DNA of 64,000 nucleotides from Cordylochernes scorpioides (Eukaryota; Arthropoda; Arachnida; Pseudoscorpiones; Chernetidae). A program made the translations under genes and the position numbers. Below are positions 1 to 11,213 of this stretch, in pieces; position 1 is the first letter of the stretch, and the number at the start of each line of letters is the position of its first letter. Below the pieces are notes generated by a model. That model was not told the origin of the DNA and made no database searches. It worked only from the letters and a program-made list of their open reading frames with translations. Location: assembly GCA_030710605.1 (NCBI GenBank), contig CP092877.1, positions 68,182,064 to 68,246,063 on the forward strand. Reading direction: 5' to 3'.

Positions 1-3000
1 TGGGAATGGTATAGTGAGGAAGGGTTGTTCCAGTCGGATTAATCAAGGAAAAAAAAAACAAAAATGTTCGGCCAACTGAAATCCCTTGGAAGGTTGGAGG
101 TTTGAAGGATGCGGAAAAGGAGAGGTGGGTGTAAGAGAATTATTGCTGTCAATTTTGATTGTGTCCGGCTTGTGTGGTGAAAAGAAAAAGTTGAAAAATG
201 AAAAAATGATGAGCCGGACGATGAGAGAAAAAAATATAAAAAACTAACTGGGTCTCCTGAGCTCACTGTTGGGAAATGTACAGCGAGGAAGGGTCTTCTA
301 GTTAGTTTAATCAATAATAAAAAAAAAAGAAAATGGCTGACGAACAATAATCTCTTGATGGGTGTAAAAAGTTGGGAGGAAAGGTTCATGGGATAGAGTT
401 AGAGGTTGTAAGGGAAGCGTCAAAAATAACATTTTGAAAATCTATTAAGAAAAATAAAATGATAAATGTTTCATCTGTTAAAGAAATATTATAAATATTG
501 TTAGGTGTAGGTTTTTTAAAATGGTGCCTAAAATAGTCGAAGTTGTAAAATTCTAAGTCTAAACATGATGAAAAAAAAGGAAAATAAAAATATTAATGGT
601 AATAATATATAAAGGGTTGATTGGTATTTGATGGCATTAATGTTGATTAATAAACAAAATTATATTATCGATTAATAGTGAAATGTTTTATCTACATTGG
701 TAAGTTAAAAAAACAAAGTCCAACACCACAAAACTAATAAAACTGTAAGTCTATTTACAAATAACTGAGAGAAAAGCTAGCAAATCTATTAAATGGGAAA
801 TAATTTGGGGCACAAATTAGTTACTAGAATAAAATAAGGATAAAGGGGAGTAGTGGTGACACATTGATATAATATTATAAAACTACAAAATATATAAGAG
901 GAGTACATAGGAAGGATAAATTTAAAGTAAACACACACAATAGCGAAAGTAAATATTTGGGAAAGTTGGTACACTATTTACAGTTTTTTGATACTTAAGG
1001 TGTCTTGAATATTTACAACACAGTTTCAGGGATGTAATACAGGAAAGAGGAGAAGTAGAGGTAATAAAAGTGAAATTAAAATATAAAAGAAAATTGACTT
1101 AAGCAAAAGGTTTGAGAAATAAAGGAAGAAGGTCTGAATTGGTTTCTGCAAAGGACATCCCAGGAGTCCTGCCCTGCAATACGAGCTTAGAAGCGAAGTA
1201 TTGTTTTCAGGGTTCAGCAATCTCAAGATGCTCTGTAAGTAGCATTAGATCAGATGGGCAAAAGGCGTGAAGATCGAAGGAGAGGTAGTTATGGGAGAAT
1301 ATGGGGAAGAAATCTTTTCTGAGAGAGGTTAAAAAGAGATGGTGTCTCAAAAGCTGCACTGCTGTCGGTGATTGAGCTCGATAAGATGAAAAATAAAATT
1401 AAACGAAAAATGAGTGGGCGCATCGTGCTGTATGGTCTGGGTCGAGCGTTAGAGAAAAAAAAAATCTTGCTGGTTACCCAAGCTCTCCGTGTGGAGTTAA
1501 CATGGGGAGGAAGAGTGTACCAGGTCGATGAATCATTAAAAAAAAATAAAAAAGGTTGACGAGCAGGAGTCTCAGGAACCGTTGAAGAGGTTAGAGGGTG
1601 GAGGTAGATTGTGAAAACAGGGCTCGACTGTTGCCATTGATTGATTGAACCCGGGTTTGAGGAAAAAAGAATGAAATAAAGAATGCTGGGACGACGACCT
1701 AGGTGTAATTTTAAAAAAAAGTCGGCAAACAGGAACTCTGCGATGGACGAGGGGTGGTTAGAACGAAGGCATAGAAGGCCAATGGAAAATGATCAAGAGA
1801 CGAGAGAAGTATGGAAGGCCTATAATTGATTGATTGACAGGTAAGAGTGTTGAAGTAAGAAGGTCTATCTGCTAATGGTGAGTACAAGGTCATTCCAACC
1901 CTTTAGATGTAGGTAAGGGAAGACGAAGTAGAAAAAAGAAACAATTAGGGGGGAGATCAGTGCGACCTTGAGTTTGTTTGTCATTTGGATGAAGATTGGA
2001 ATTAATTGTCGTTTTCTCTTTGTCGTGCCTGTCATTTGTACGTGGTACTGATATTTCTCTACTTTCTATTATACTGGGACCTATATCATTACATAACTCT
2101 GGGAATTTTCAATTTTGGGATGTTATAGTATGGGGCGTATCTTTATATTTATTAGTAACTATCTTGATTAACTTCGTCCACGAGGTTCTGGGATGCTCTA
2201 GGTGAAAATAACCTTAGTTTCCCGGTGAGTGTCGTGTTAAGACGCTCAGGCAATTCTTTAGATTGGAGATTATTAGCGGTGATTAGGTTTAGAAAAATTA
2301 TAAAATGATGAATTTACGTAATATTTTAAGATAAAGGGTTATGGCATGGGTACAAAATTCGGTAAGTTCCGTAATTAACAATTTAACACAGGCAGGAATG
2401 AAATGCAATGGGGTATGGAAATTTTATGGAAAGATATTTAGTTTTCGCATACTACATTTATAGTTGTATTTGTAATTGTGGGAAAAATGGAAGGCACATT
2501 ATGAGATGAGATTATTTAAAATTGATATTTATAAAAATACAAATCTAGGACTAGTTTTTAAAAAACTTTTAAATATTGAGAAATATCAATTGAAATAGCA
2601 ATAGGTTAAGTAAAATAAAGAGCGTAATAAATTTAATTATTAATACTATGACCATAAATAAGGTATCGATTGAAGGGTTAATTAATGCGGAATATTATCC
2701 TGTAAAAGGGCAATGGCATGATAGTGACTTATAATTTGAATGGGGCGTGTACATAGTGAACATAACAATGATTTTTGCAAAGTTTGGAGTATTTGATTAA
2801 GAAATTTGAGTTTTTCTATAAAATAAGATATTAAAAAAAAAAAAAACCACACAAATAAGTTTAGAAATATGATTCGAGTAATTAAAATATAATATGATTT
2901 TTTATGTAATATTGAAAGTTGCATATTTGGATAATGCCATTTTAGGTGAATTTAAGAAAGGCATGTAAGATTAGTAAATTGGCAAAAATGGGTGATTGAA

Positions 3001-3196
3001 TATTTTTAATAATAAAATTGAAAATGATGAATTAAAATTTATAATTTGATTAAAATAAAGTAAAAATGATAAATGAGAGTGTGAAAGTTTTAAAATTTGG
3101 ATAAAAATGTTATAAGAAAGGTTATAATTGATTTTAAAATGCTTAAAGTGAAAATACAAGTATAAAATTTATGGGGGTAAATGGCAGAAACAAAGT
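1..3196. other. AT-rich region, no recognisable gene
   Basis: No recognisable gene. The + strand is purine-rich over most of 1-2000, so the minus strand is pyrimidine-rich. A short direct duplication is visible: the start of the window and about 268-330 share a fragment reading GAGGAAGGGT followed by a T/A-rich run. The open frames here are low-complexity or short. One at 1996-2205 (+, 69 codons) would encode a hydrophobic stretch near its centre, but nothing supports it as a gene. The region abuts a gag stub and LTR on the minus strand, so it may be the decayed interior of that element; this is inference. Confidence 0.5.
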
Positions 3197-3475
3197 TTAA
3201 AGTACCTTGAAATGGCTGATGCTGGCTGGAGTTGATCTCTGGGGATGGTTGTAGGGAAGAAGGCTGCTTGTTGCGTGGGATCCATCGAAAGGAGAGATGA
3301 GGGCTTCCTCCGCACGAGGCACGGCTAGTCCCCGAATGGCGTCTGTTAGGCGGCTTACTAGGTCTTCGTAGTGGGGCTGCATGTTGGTGAGGGCATCCGC
3401 GACGTGTTCGTCTTCGACCTCCGTCATCCTCTGCTTGCTGCTGTCCTCAGTTATCCTGTCGACTTTAACGGGTTC
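3197..3475 (-). pseudogene. Truncated gag N-terminus of an LTR retrotransposon
   Basis: The minus-strand frame directly downstream of the LTR at 3476-4078 opens with a likely gag start (Met-Thr-Glu-Val-Glu) near 3430 and runs about 75 residues before a stop at the left edge. The segment contains LVSRLTDAIRGLAVPR, an amphipathic helix-like stretch typical of arthropod Gypsy gag N-termini, and ISPFDGSHATSS, which resembles the LPRYNGSYEAQSFF segment of the gag remnant at 18.6 kb. No capsid, zinc knuckle, protease or RT follows. I infer a retroelement stub cut off on its 3' side; assignment to gag is moderate because no catalytic domain is present. Confidence 0.4.
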
Positions 3476-4078
3476 TGTGGTAATCCCGAAGTGGAATGTG
3501 CTGGGCAGTCGTGGTAGTGGGTGAGTGATGGGATTCCCGCACTGGGACAGCAAGAGACAGAGGCAGGTCTAGATGGTAAACTCCAAGAAGTAGAGGTAGA
3601 CCACGGACGAAGGTAGTCGGACCATGGACGTCACGGATGCCCTAAGTCTACATCGCGGATAGGGGTGAGAAGTCTGACTGACCGTATAACGGCGTCGCTC
3701 TGAAACAACTAAAACTACAACTACTCAACTCTCTTTTGTCCCATTTCTGGGCTCCTTATATACTCAGACTCTGGCATGTGGTGGCGCGTTTTGATTGGCC
3801 CCCAGAAAACACGCCACCTGTCAAGCGTTGATTATTAATGATGTCTGGCCACGTGTCGGCCACCTGCTGACGGGGGAATGAACTCATTAGCATAAACACC
3901 TGTTAGTCTGGGTTGTTTATCACGTCTGGCCTTTGTCCTCTGTACTACCTCTACTCCTTTTGTTTTATTTGTCATTTCTATTATTATACAAGGTCGATAC
4001 ATATTTTTATATACAGATATGGGGTTATAATAAACATTAGAAGAAGATTGTGCTCTATCTACCTTAAAATATACTACA
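3476..4078 (-). repeat. LTR of a retrotransposon (minus strand)
   Basis: On the minus strand this 603-bp block starts TGTAGTA, contains a TATATAAGG promoter-like box about 3752-3765 followed by a GAGCCCAGAAATGGGAC segment, and ends in TACCACA, giving TG...CA ends. The same sequence recurs as a solo LTR at 35931-36471, whose ends are TGTAGTA/TACTACA. A gag stub follows on the minus strand, as expected for a 5' LTR. The right end abuts the start of segment R. Confidence 0.65.
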
Positions 4079-6165
4079 TATATATGTCGTATTCTATATG
4101 TTGTACATATACAATGTTATACATATACAATGTTGTACATATACAATGTTGTACATAGGAATGTTCTACATTGAAACACTAAGCCTGATGGATCGCCTTT
4201 TGACTCAAACCAAGCCTGATGTATCTTAAAAATGGCGTTCAATAAAAATAAACCTCTGAAAGAACAGGACAGTACCCAAGAAAGGTCGAATTACAAGTCG
4301 TTGACATTGTCCAAGTAACTCAGGGAGGATGTGAACATATCGGCCATGCTAGTTCTTGATCACTTTCTCTGTTATTTAACGTTAGCTTAAGTGACCGAAA
4401 AATATTTTATAATTTTTTCCAAGTTGTAAGAAATGCCTACATTTTATATATATATAAGGAGGATTATATGTATTAATTTAACTCCAAAATATAGTGCATA
4501 CCGCGTGAAAACCAAGTTATAAAGAATGGACTCGGTGACCTAAAAAGAGAGCTTAAAGAAAGACATTTACCTAAATGTTAACTAGACACGGTGAGGGCTC
4601 CACGTGATATCTAGATACATAACACAGAGGGGGTTAGAGGTAGACTATACACACCGTCATGTATTGCTCTACACACCTGAACCCAACTTCCCAATTCCGA
4701 CAACTCGATGAACTCGTTGAGTTCACTATTGGACAACAAAGTAAAATTGAGCGGACTAGAGACCGAAAACAGAACTGCTGACACTGCCAACGCTGAAAGC
4801 CGGACTTAACGTCACACGCGAGGCCTCCCATCGGAGTTTTGCACCAGAACCAGCAGACTAGTAATCAGTACCTAGTCCTGGGTCTGTGGAGCGAGCCAAG
4901 CTGCCGGAGGAGAAGTTGAGTACCAATCCACGTTATGTGACACAGGGTTAAAGTAGTGGGTCCTCCCGCCCAACGTGGAATGGTAAATGACCACAGCCCC
5001 TGCTGTGATCATCACTGGAGTGTAAGCGCTAAAACCCGCCCCGCTGTCAATAGCTACTGTCTAACACTAGCTAGATCCTGCAACAACGCCGTTAGTAGAG
5101 CTGGAACACAGGGAAGTCACGGCTCTCCATCTGGAACATCTGTTACACACAGCAGCCTAGAATTCAGACTTTATGGTCAACAGATTGCTATTGTCACCGA
5201 GTCGCTTTTTTATCCTTGGTATTCAAGCGGTTTGTAAGCTTTTTTATTATATCTGATTTTTGATGTAATTTGACTTAGAAAAGTTCAAAGCTCACAAGAA
5301 GAGCTTCCAACTATGACATAGAAACTCCTAACATTTTTGTTGAAACCAATCAATTCACGGAGCAGCTCTAATCAGCAATCCAAAAGACAACAGATTCCTC
5401 CAACACAATCTTTAAATTTAAACCTCTCTCTGAGTGCTTAATATTTGCAAACTATTTTTTTGGACATATATGTAATTTACTATGGTTATGCTCATATATC
5501 TAGAGAGAGCTTAGACTACTTTCTAATAAAACTTTTAAAAATTGTTTTTAATTTATTTTTGTTGTTGGGTCATCAGAATGGTACTCTGTTTCAATATAAA
5601 TCTACTTGACTGAGAAACGGAGCTTTTCTTTCCTTAAATATAACAGAGCTGAGCTTCTACTATCTTGATTATAGTTGCTATCTCAGCATATGTGATGGTC
5701 CAAGTTAGATAAATTTAGTGCGTAAATATGTGAAACAGATTTCTTAAAGAATATTAATATTGGTATAAAAGAAGTTCAATTGGCGTCATGTTGATTTCTA
5801 TCAATCCAACCAATCATTGGGCCAGTTCACATCACGTGATATTTATCCAACTTCTGGTTGGCTGATGGTGTATCAAGATTTGGTGATCAAGAAGCTTGGT
5901 CTGTCCAGCTGACATTGTGGCCCTCATCAGTAGACACCAGAGTTGACATCTGAGATTGATACAAGAGTTGGATTTATTTGGTTTAATGTCTTCGGTATGA
6001 TTGTCAGGGTGAATTCTTACCTGCATTCTTCAACATATTGGTATTTAAATTCATAATAAATGTTGTAATATTCCCGTAATATATTTTTTACTTCTTTTTT
6101 TTTCATTCTAAATTTGCGCCAGTATTTTCTCGTTATCATTACATATTGGATTATATAAAAAATAT
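4079..6165. repeat. Segment R, copy 1 (about 2.1 kb dispersed repeat)
   Basis: This block recurs at 46333-48390 nearly full length and at 35581-36806 truncated. It starts with TATATATGTCGTATTC and a tandem TTGTACATATACAATG motif. Small frames at 4634-4831 (-) and 4956-5237 (+) recur in copy 3 with few changes; they may simply be shared sequence rather than genes. The block ends at an assembly gap, so its true right end is unknown. No protein domain recognised. Confidence 0.7.
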
Positions 6166-6265
6166 NNNNNNNNNNNNNNNNNNNNNNNNNNNNNNNNNNN
6201 NNNNNNNNNNNNNNNNNNNNNNNNNNNNNNNNNNNNNNNNNNNNNNNNNNNNNNNNNNNNNNNNN
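6166..6265. other. Assembly gap (100 N)
   Basis: Exactly 100 N. It separates segment R copy 1 from a fragment of palindromic family F. Repeats on both sides mean the join could be arbitrary. Confidence 0.99.
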
Positions 6266-6345
6266 CACCGCAAACTAGTGGCCTCAGGTTGGTGACAAAG
6301 TGACAACTGAAAAGTGTCTACCTGGAAACCCTGCTATGACACTTG
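6266..6345. repeat. Family F fragment
   Basis: CACCGCAAACTAGTGGCCTC and following bases match the internal part of family F elements (29540-29610 and 45150-45220). Only this fragment is visible because the gap removes the left side. Confidence 0.6.
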
Positions 6346-6410
6346 GTATGTGTGATTAATTAAATGCAATGAGCACATCTCCCATCTATTTTAAAACCTA
6401 TACAAAACTA

Positions 6411-6541
6411 AAAAAAATTCCCCCACCGGGAATCGAACCCGGGCCTCTTGGGTGAGAGCCAGGTATCCTAGCCACTAGACCACATGGGAGAACAGGGAAG
6501 CCCGGGGTTCGATTCTCGGCATGGAATTTTTATTTTTTTTT
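6411..6541. mobile_element. Palindromic tRNA-derived insertion with 13-bp target-site duplication
   Basis: The same 13-mer CTATACAAAACTA lies at 6398-6410 and 6542-6554, flanking this 131-bp insert. The insert holds a whole tRNA-Glu-like sequence on the minus strand and, on the + strand at 6491-6525, a second tRNA 3' half with its own TTCGATT T-loop and T-rich tail. The two 3' halves are inverted relative to each other, so both ends of the insert read GAATTTTT outward. A long target-site duplication points to target-primed reverse transcription. Its right duplication overlaps that of the neighbouring element at 6565 by 2 bp. Confidence 0.7.
6419..6489 (-). tRNA. tRNA-Glu (CTC)-like gene or pseudogene
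   Basis: On the minus strand: acceptor strand TCCCATG, D-arm GTCTAGTGGCTAGGAT, anticodon loop CTCTCAC giving anticodon CTC, T-arm CCGGG-TTCGATT-CCCGG, 3' strand TGGGGGA, then a run of T after AA (possible Pol III terminator). The acceptor stem has one A:G mismatch plus two wobbles, and the anticodon stem has one C:A mismatch. These, and the flanking target-site duplication, suggest a retroposed tRNA or tRNA-related SINE head rather than a standard tRNA gene. A and B boxes are intact. Confidence 0.75.
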
Positions 6542-6564
6542 CTATACAAAACTAATAACTGTTT

Positions 6565-6732
6565 GATAAAGCACAATTTGGATTATAGATTATAATAAAA
6601 GAAAACAAGACCTAATCCAAATAATTTATTAGTGTGTGACGTTTCGGCAACAACATTGTCACCATCATCAGATGTTGCCGAAACGTCACACACTAATAAA
6701 TTATTTGGATTAGGTCTTGTTTTCTTTTATTA
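6565..6732 (-). mobile_element. Palindromic retroposon, family B copy 1
   Basis: The 12-mer TAATAACTGTTT flanks the element at 6553-6564 and 6733-6744. The body is a perfect inverted repeat, 6590-6652 against 6673-6735 (63 bp each), with a 20-bp spacer. A 25-nt unpaired extension (6565-6589) lies on the left only. Related copies are at 11430-11704, 13605-13781 and partly 17033-17190. The minus strand carries hammerhead-type boxes. Confidence 0.65.
6636..6690 (-). ncRNA. Hammerhead ribozyme-like motif (family B)
   Basis: Minus strand: CTGATGA (6671-6665), then a stem II GGTGACA/TGTTGCC of 7 bp with a 4-nt loop, then GAAAC (6645-6641), then GTC. The core boxes and stem II match the hammerhead consensus, with a self-complementary ACGT in place of a normal stem III. 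I do not see a convincing local stem I; the element's long arms may take that role. Confidence 0.4.
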
Positions 6733-6744
6733 TAATAACTGTTT

Positions 6745-7642
6745 CTTTCTTGATTTGTTTATTTTCAAGAACGAAGTTTGTTAAGTTTGAGTACAGATAT
6801 TTATTTCATGTAATTATTGATGCCAAAAAGGCCTTTCATTTGTTATTTTTCACCTAGAGAACAATGCTCAATATTTTAAATTCTGGCCTCATATTGTTCG
6901 CTAAATGTCTTCACCAAGAATATTCCTCTTTTGTTTGTTGTGTTTTGACCTTTGATGACTATATGGACAAATATTCTCCAATTTTATCTGTTGGTGACTC
7001 GCAACTATATGAATAATTAGATATTTGGCCCATATAGGTTTCTCAGCAGTGCATAATACAGAAGTGGTTTGCCAGTACCTTCTGTCTATGCTGTTGACTA
7101 TATAAATTTGGCTCTTCCACCTTTTGGGGAGATTTCTTCCCCCCCAAGGACAAGTAGATGTCCTTCTTTATTACAAGAATGAAGTCCAAAGCTTATTTTA
7201 GCTTTAATTTGGTCCCTTTTGTGTTAACCATCCCATTAGGATTTTGTCTGTCCTCTACTGGAGTTGTACTCACTACTGGGAAGTCTTCTTCTTTCTTATC
7301 TCCACCCAATCACACTAAGGTATCAAGCTTGTAAAGCTTGAGACTTTTGATGGTGTCTGCCGGGGAAGAGTAGAGTTCATCAATGGATGAGTCAATACAG
7401 TACACTGGGAAGTACAAATCCTAATCCCAATGAATGGAGAACCCCTATTTGTACACTGGGAAGTAAAAATAAGGGTTTTTCATTCATTGGGACAGAGACC
7501 AAATGGCATTTCTCCTCCAGTACTTTTAGCACTGGCTATATAAGAAAAATGGTCAAGTACAAAATTGAGCAGTTAACTGGCGAAACTACTTGGAGGATTC
7601 TCAACTGATAATTTCAGTAAGTATGGATTTATTTCAACAAAG
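6745..7642. other. Intergenic, with a family A fragment
   Basis: No gene seen. At about 7288-7395 the segment CTTTCTTATCTCCACCCAAT followed by the GTATCAAGCTTGT and GATGGTGTCTG segments is a fragment of dispersed repeat family A. A small tandem echo (TACACTGGGAAGTA..AATC) occurs at 7400-7470. The rest shows nothing recognisable. Confidence 0.5.
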
Positions 7643-7960
7643 TTTTTTTTTGCTTATCCCTAGTACACATGGTACAGGCCATGATAATCATGGTGGGTAG
7701 AAGTAGACGACTGCTTTTACTGTAAGTGCACCACATGTCTACACATATGAAAAGCAGTTTGACTTTGCACTTACAAATAAATGTGCCAGAGCCCCGTTTG
7801 ATTACTTGCACTCGTTGGTGGAGTTGGGACTTTTGCAAGAATAGGGGAACATTGGAGCATTTTTTTTTTTAAATAAAAAAAAGTGCCCAATGCGTGAATC
7901 GAACGCGGGTCATAGTGGTCGAAAAACCAACGGTTTATACCAGCCTTCCACTGACCCCCC
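7643..7960 (-). mobile_element. tRNA-derived SINE, copy 1
   Basis: Minus strand: tRNA-like head beginning GGGGGGTCAGTGGAAGG with B-box-like GCGTTCGATTCACG, then a body ending in GGGATAAGC and an A-rich tail. Same family as 8918-9240 (+) and the interrupted copy at 23178-24919 (-). Confidence 0.7.
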
Positions 7961-8154
7961 ACGTGTAAATTAGTTTCTAATTTGGAAAACATGGTGCAAG
8001 CCATGATAATCATGACAGGTAGTTTGAGATAAGTTGTAAAAACAGCATTTATAAAAATGTAGTTTTACTTTGCACATGCAAGATGCCAGAGTGGTAGTTG
8101 TCTGTATTGATTGATGGGAATGAACTATGTAAGAATTGGTATCCATTAAACTCT

Positions 8155-8397
8155 ATATATAAAATGAAATCGTTTGAGCACGAATGTTTCTTTTATACAC
8201 AATACAAACTTCTACTGTCCTTACTGCGATGAAAAATATATTAGGAGGGCTTGGCTCATCAGTGGTAAACCCTCCTAGTGGTTTTGCTAATTTAATCCCC
8301 CAGACTGTTTCATATATTTTTCATCGCAGTAAGGACAGTAGAGGTTTGTATTGTGTATAAAAGAAACATTCATGCTTAAATCCTTTCATTTTATATA
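8155..8397. repeat. Palindrome family C copy 1, with CTGATGA-containing loop
   Basis: Inverted repeat 8155-8240 against 8313-8397; arms contain CTACTGTCCTTACTGC. The loop, read on the minus strand, has GGC-AAAAC, a short AACC/GGTT hairpin and ACCACTGATGAGCC. Other members at 30700-30850, 45800-45915 and 61795-61880 keep the CTACTGCCCTTACTGC arm; the last shows an intact GGCGAAAC box. Confidence 0.6.
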
Positions 8398-8409
8398 CAG
8401 TTAAACCTG

Positions 8410-8495
8410 TCTGTAATATCTTTCAGAGTTATTGTCTGAATCCCGATATACATGCTGAAATATATAACTTCCTTAAGTTTTGTCCATAAGTGTAT
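8410..8495. repeat. Short repeat E, inverted copy at 56465-56545
   Basis: The segment ending AACTTCCTTAAGTTTTGTCC recurs in reverse orientation at 56465-56545. A CAGTTAAACCTGTCT pogo-type end precedes it at 8398, and another begins at 8497. Confidence 0.5.
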
Positions 8496-8496
8496 A

Positions 8497-8656
8497 CAGT
8501 TAAACCTGTCTAAAGCCTCCCCTCTAAATAGCGCCTCCCTCTCTATAGCGGCCGATTTTAAATACGTAGTATGATGCGATTTACATTAAAAGTGATCTCT
8601 CTATAGCACCCTATATTGGTGAGTCCCAAGAGGGGCGCTATAGACATGTATATAGA
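8497..8656. mobile_element. pogo/Tigger-type MITE, degenerate
   Basis: Starts CAGTTAAACCTGTCT after TA and carries internal GCGCTATAG-type repeats. Its right end (GCGCTATAGACATG) lacks the closing GGTTTAACTG seen in the better copies at 28420-28579 and 39629-39805. Confidence 0.6.
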
Positions 8657-8917
8657 TGGTGCGTTATTACTTTGTATTAAACTCATTTATTGATATTTTT
8701 GGAAGTACTCTGCTTGTTTCCAATCTTTGCTATAGATTCCCAAAATTGACATATCCGCCATATTTCTTGTGATAGATAACTGTGGTTATCTTTATTTGCA
8801 TAGTGATGTCGTCATGTGATAAAACATGTTGTTATCAACTGGGGTTCTCAAGGTAAGTAACTGGACCTAATAAAAAGTAAATTATATACATGTGCATCTT
8901 CATCTACTATTTTCATA

Positions 8918-9240
8918 GGGGGTCGGTGGAAGGATGGTCTAAACCATTGGTTTTCAACCACTACAACCCGGGTTTGATTCCCACATTAGGGCACTTTTTT
9001 CTGATTTGAAAAAAATGCTCCAATGGCCCCCCGATTCTTGAAAAAGTTCAACTCCACCAGCGAGTGCAAGTAACTAAACGGGGCTCTGGCATATTTGTAA
9101 GTGCAAAGTCGAACTGCTTTTCATATGTGTAGACATGTAGTATACTTATAGTAAAAAGCAGTCGCCAACTTCTACCCACCATGATTATCATGGCCTGTAC
9201 CATATATTCTAGGGATAAGCAAAAAAATAATAATAAAAAA
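8918..9240 (+). mobile_element. tRNA-derived SINE, copy 2
   Basis: Begins GGGGGTCGGTGGAAGGATGG, with B-box-like GGGTTTGATTCCC at 8970-8982, followed by a unique body and an A-rich tail after GGGATAAGC. About 320 bp. It is in the opposite orientation to copy 1 one kilobase away. Confidence 0.7.
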
Positions 9241-9438
9241 CTATTTTCATTCTTATCAACAGTGTCAACCATTTAGATAATAAAAAACATATATTGGATT
9301 GAATATAAATATTTATTTGCCAATAGTTCAGTTGTCGTAACCCCAACCTTTGTTGACATTACATTTTGAATAAACAAACTTGGAGTCATATAACATCATT
9401 ATCAACAGAGTCAATTATAATTACAGATATGCTTTTAA

Positions 9439-9577
9439 CACAAAGCAATAACGCGCCATCTATACATATAGAACAAAAGGATTCAAAAGCGCGAATGTTT
9501 CTTTTAAACATAAAACAAACTTCTACTGTCCTTACTGCGAAGAAAAAATGTCGCGCTTTTGAATCCTTTTGTTAGGA
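9439..9577 (-). mobile_element. Palindromic retroposon with 10-bp target-site duplication
   Basis: ATGCTTTTAA at 9429-9438 and 9578-9587 flanks the element. The inverted repeat is 9472-9494 against 9551-9573. A 33-nt unpaired extension (9439-9471) containing GCGCCATCTAT lies on the left only. The centre shares the CTACTGTCCTTACTGC motif of family C. Confidence 0.5.
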
Positions 9578-9600
9578 ATGCTTTTAATTATATATAAAAA

Positions 9601-9949
9601 CTAGACGGGTGACCCGGGCTTCGCCCCGGGATTGACCCGTGTGCATATCTACCCGAGTGATATATATTTAGATAAGATTTTTTTAAATAATTGTTTGTTA
9701 TTAGCATTATCTATTTGTTTGCATCAGCATAATTTAATCTAATCTTTGATAGAGGGCGCTGTTCGTGAGCTAAGTTGAATAATTTGAATATATAGTTTTA
9801 ATAATTGATTTATATATATTTTTAAATAGCCTATTGTCTTTCCCGTATTTTTTTTACCTATGTATGGAAATTTTGGTTTGATTTAGTGAACTACTGCGAA
9901 TTTGTATACCGGACATACATACAAACATTGATTTTTATATATATATAGA
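9601..9949 (-). mobile_element. Non-autonomous Helitron (minus strand)
   Basis: On the minus strand it starts TCTATATATATATAAAAATC and ends in a GC-rich hairpin (ACCCGGGCTTCGCCCCGGG region) followed by CTAG, inserted between host A and T (complement seen at 9950 and 9600). These are Helitron hallmarks. No Rep/helicase coding. Confidence 0.7.
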
Positions 9950-10124
9950 TGTTTTTTTTTGTTTCAATTCTAAGAAAACCATTTTTTTCTTATCTTCTAT
10001 CTTGTTTACACACTTGATAACAGTAACTATTTAAAAAAAAATCTGCGATTTTTTTTCTCATTCTTGGGCTCAAAAATCATACACTTTGGTAAATGAATTT
10101 AAAAAATGTTTACATGTTCTTTTA

Positions 10125-10304
10125 CAGTAGGACCTCCATGAAGGGACATGCATGCTAGCAAATGCCTCTATACAAAGGACAGCTTTCTTTTCCCCCAAAT
10201 CACCATTTTTCCCAATTAGTTACTCTCTGGTAAGAAGATACTTCTCTCTAAAACGACATTTTGACTCTGCAACTAGGTGTTGTTCTTTACATATAGGTTC
10301 TACT
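10125..10304. mobile_element. pogo/Tigger-type MITE
   Basis: Left end CAGTAGGACCTC, right end GGTTCTACTG, flanked by TA on both sides (10123-10124, 10305-10306). 180 bp. No coding. Confidence 0.6.
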
Positions 10305-11213
10305 GTATGTTTACATGTGGATCTTGGGCATTTTTTTGGTGTCTGCAAAGTTTTGAGCTTTTTTTTTCTGGAATTGGATACATCTTGGATGTCCTTTTTC
10401 TTGTGGGGCTCTCCTATTACAGGTTGAGGTCAGGTTACCTCCTTTGTCATAATAAATCTCTTCAGGTTTTGCCTGCCAAACTTAGGGAAAACCACTTAAT
10501 TTACCAAAACCACTCTGGTACACAACTGTTTTATTAAGGACAAAGTTTGCCAATCCAACTCTTTTTTTTTCTTTCTTCTTCTTGTAACCATATAAAAATC
10601 ACCTCTTTCAAGGTGACCCTACTATTAGGGTTCCAAAGACAGCAAACTTCCAGTCTGTTGAAGACCTTATTAGAGGGATTTTACTGTGTATAAGTGTTGG
10701 GTAAAATGTAATCATGACTGCATTTTCTATAATTACAAGTAAATTTAAAAGATACAATTTGTATTATAGATTAGAAACAATATACATGTATAATAAAATG
10801 TATAACAAATACAACAATTATAGAAAAAAATAAGACCTAATCCATGGATTAGGTCTTATTTTCTTTTATTATAATCTATAATCCAAATTGTGCAGATTAG
10901 AAACACAATATATAATAAAACATATAACAAATACAATAAATTAAATTAATAAATAGTATGTATAATATAATACACATATTAATTCTGGATCTACATTGTG
11001 TTTCTATAATACAGTAATATCATGATTACATTTTGTCAACACTGATATAAACTACTTGTGTCTAAATGAAGTAATGTAATTTTTTTTTTGAAGTTTGCAG
11101 GATATGTACTCCTAGGGTCATCAGGAGAACATCTATGGAGGAATACATCTGTGGAGGGATGCACCTAAGGAATCAAAGGAGAGGTTGATACATTTTTTGA
11201 CCTTACTGTGGAG
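10305..11213. other. AT-rich, no gene
   Basis: No gene seen. Contains repeated TATAACAAATACAA blocks near 10800 and 10920, and a short palindrome with AAGACCTAATCC/GGATTAGGTCTT arms at 10829-10861 derived from family B. Confidence 0.5.

Noticed and set aside
1996-2205. Short hydrophobic frame, possible envelope-like piece
   Set aside because: Only 69 codons, no signal peptide or cysteine pattern, no conserved motif; too weak.
5880-5945. CTGATGAGGGCCAC-type motif on the minus strand of segment R (also 48105-48170)
   Set aside because: It has the first hammerhead box but no GAAA box or matching stem II, so I do not call a ribozyme.
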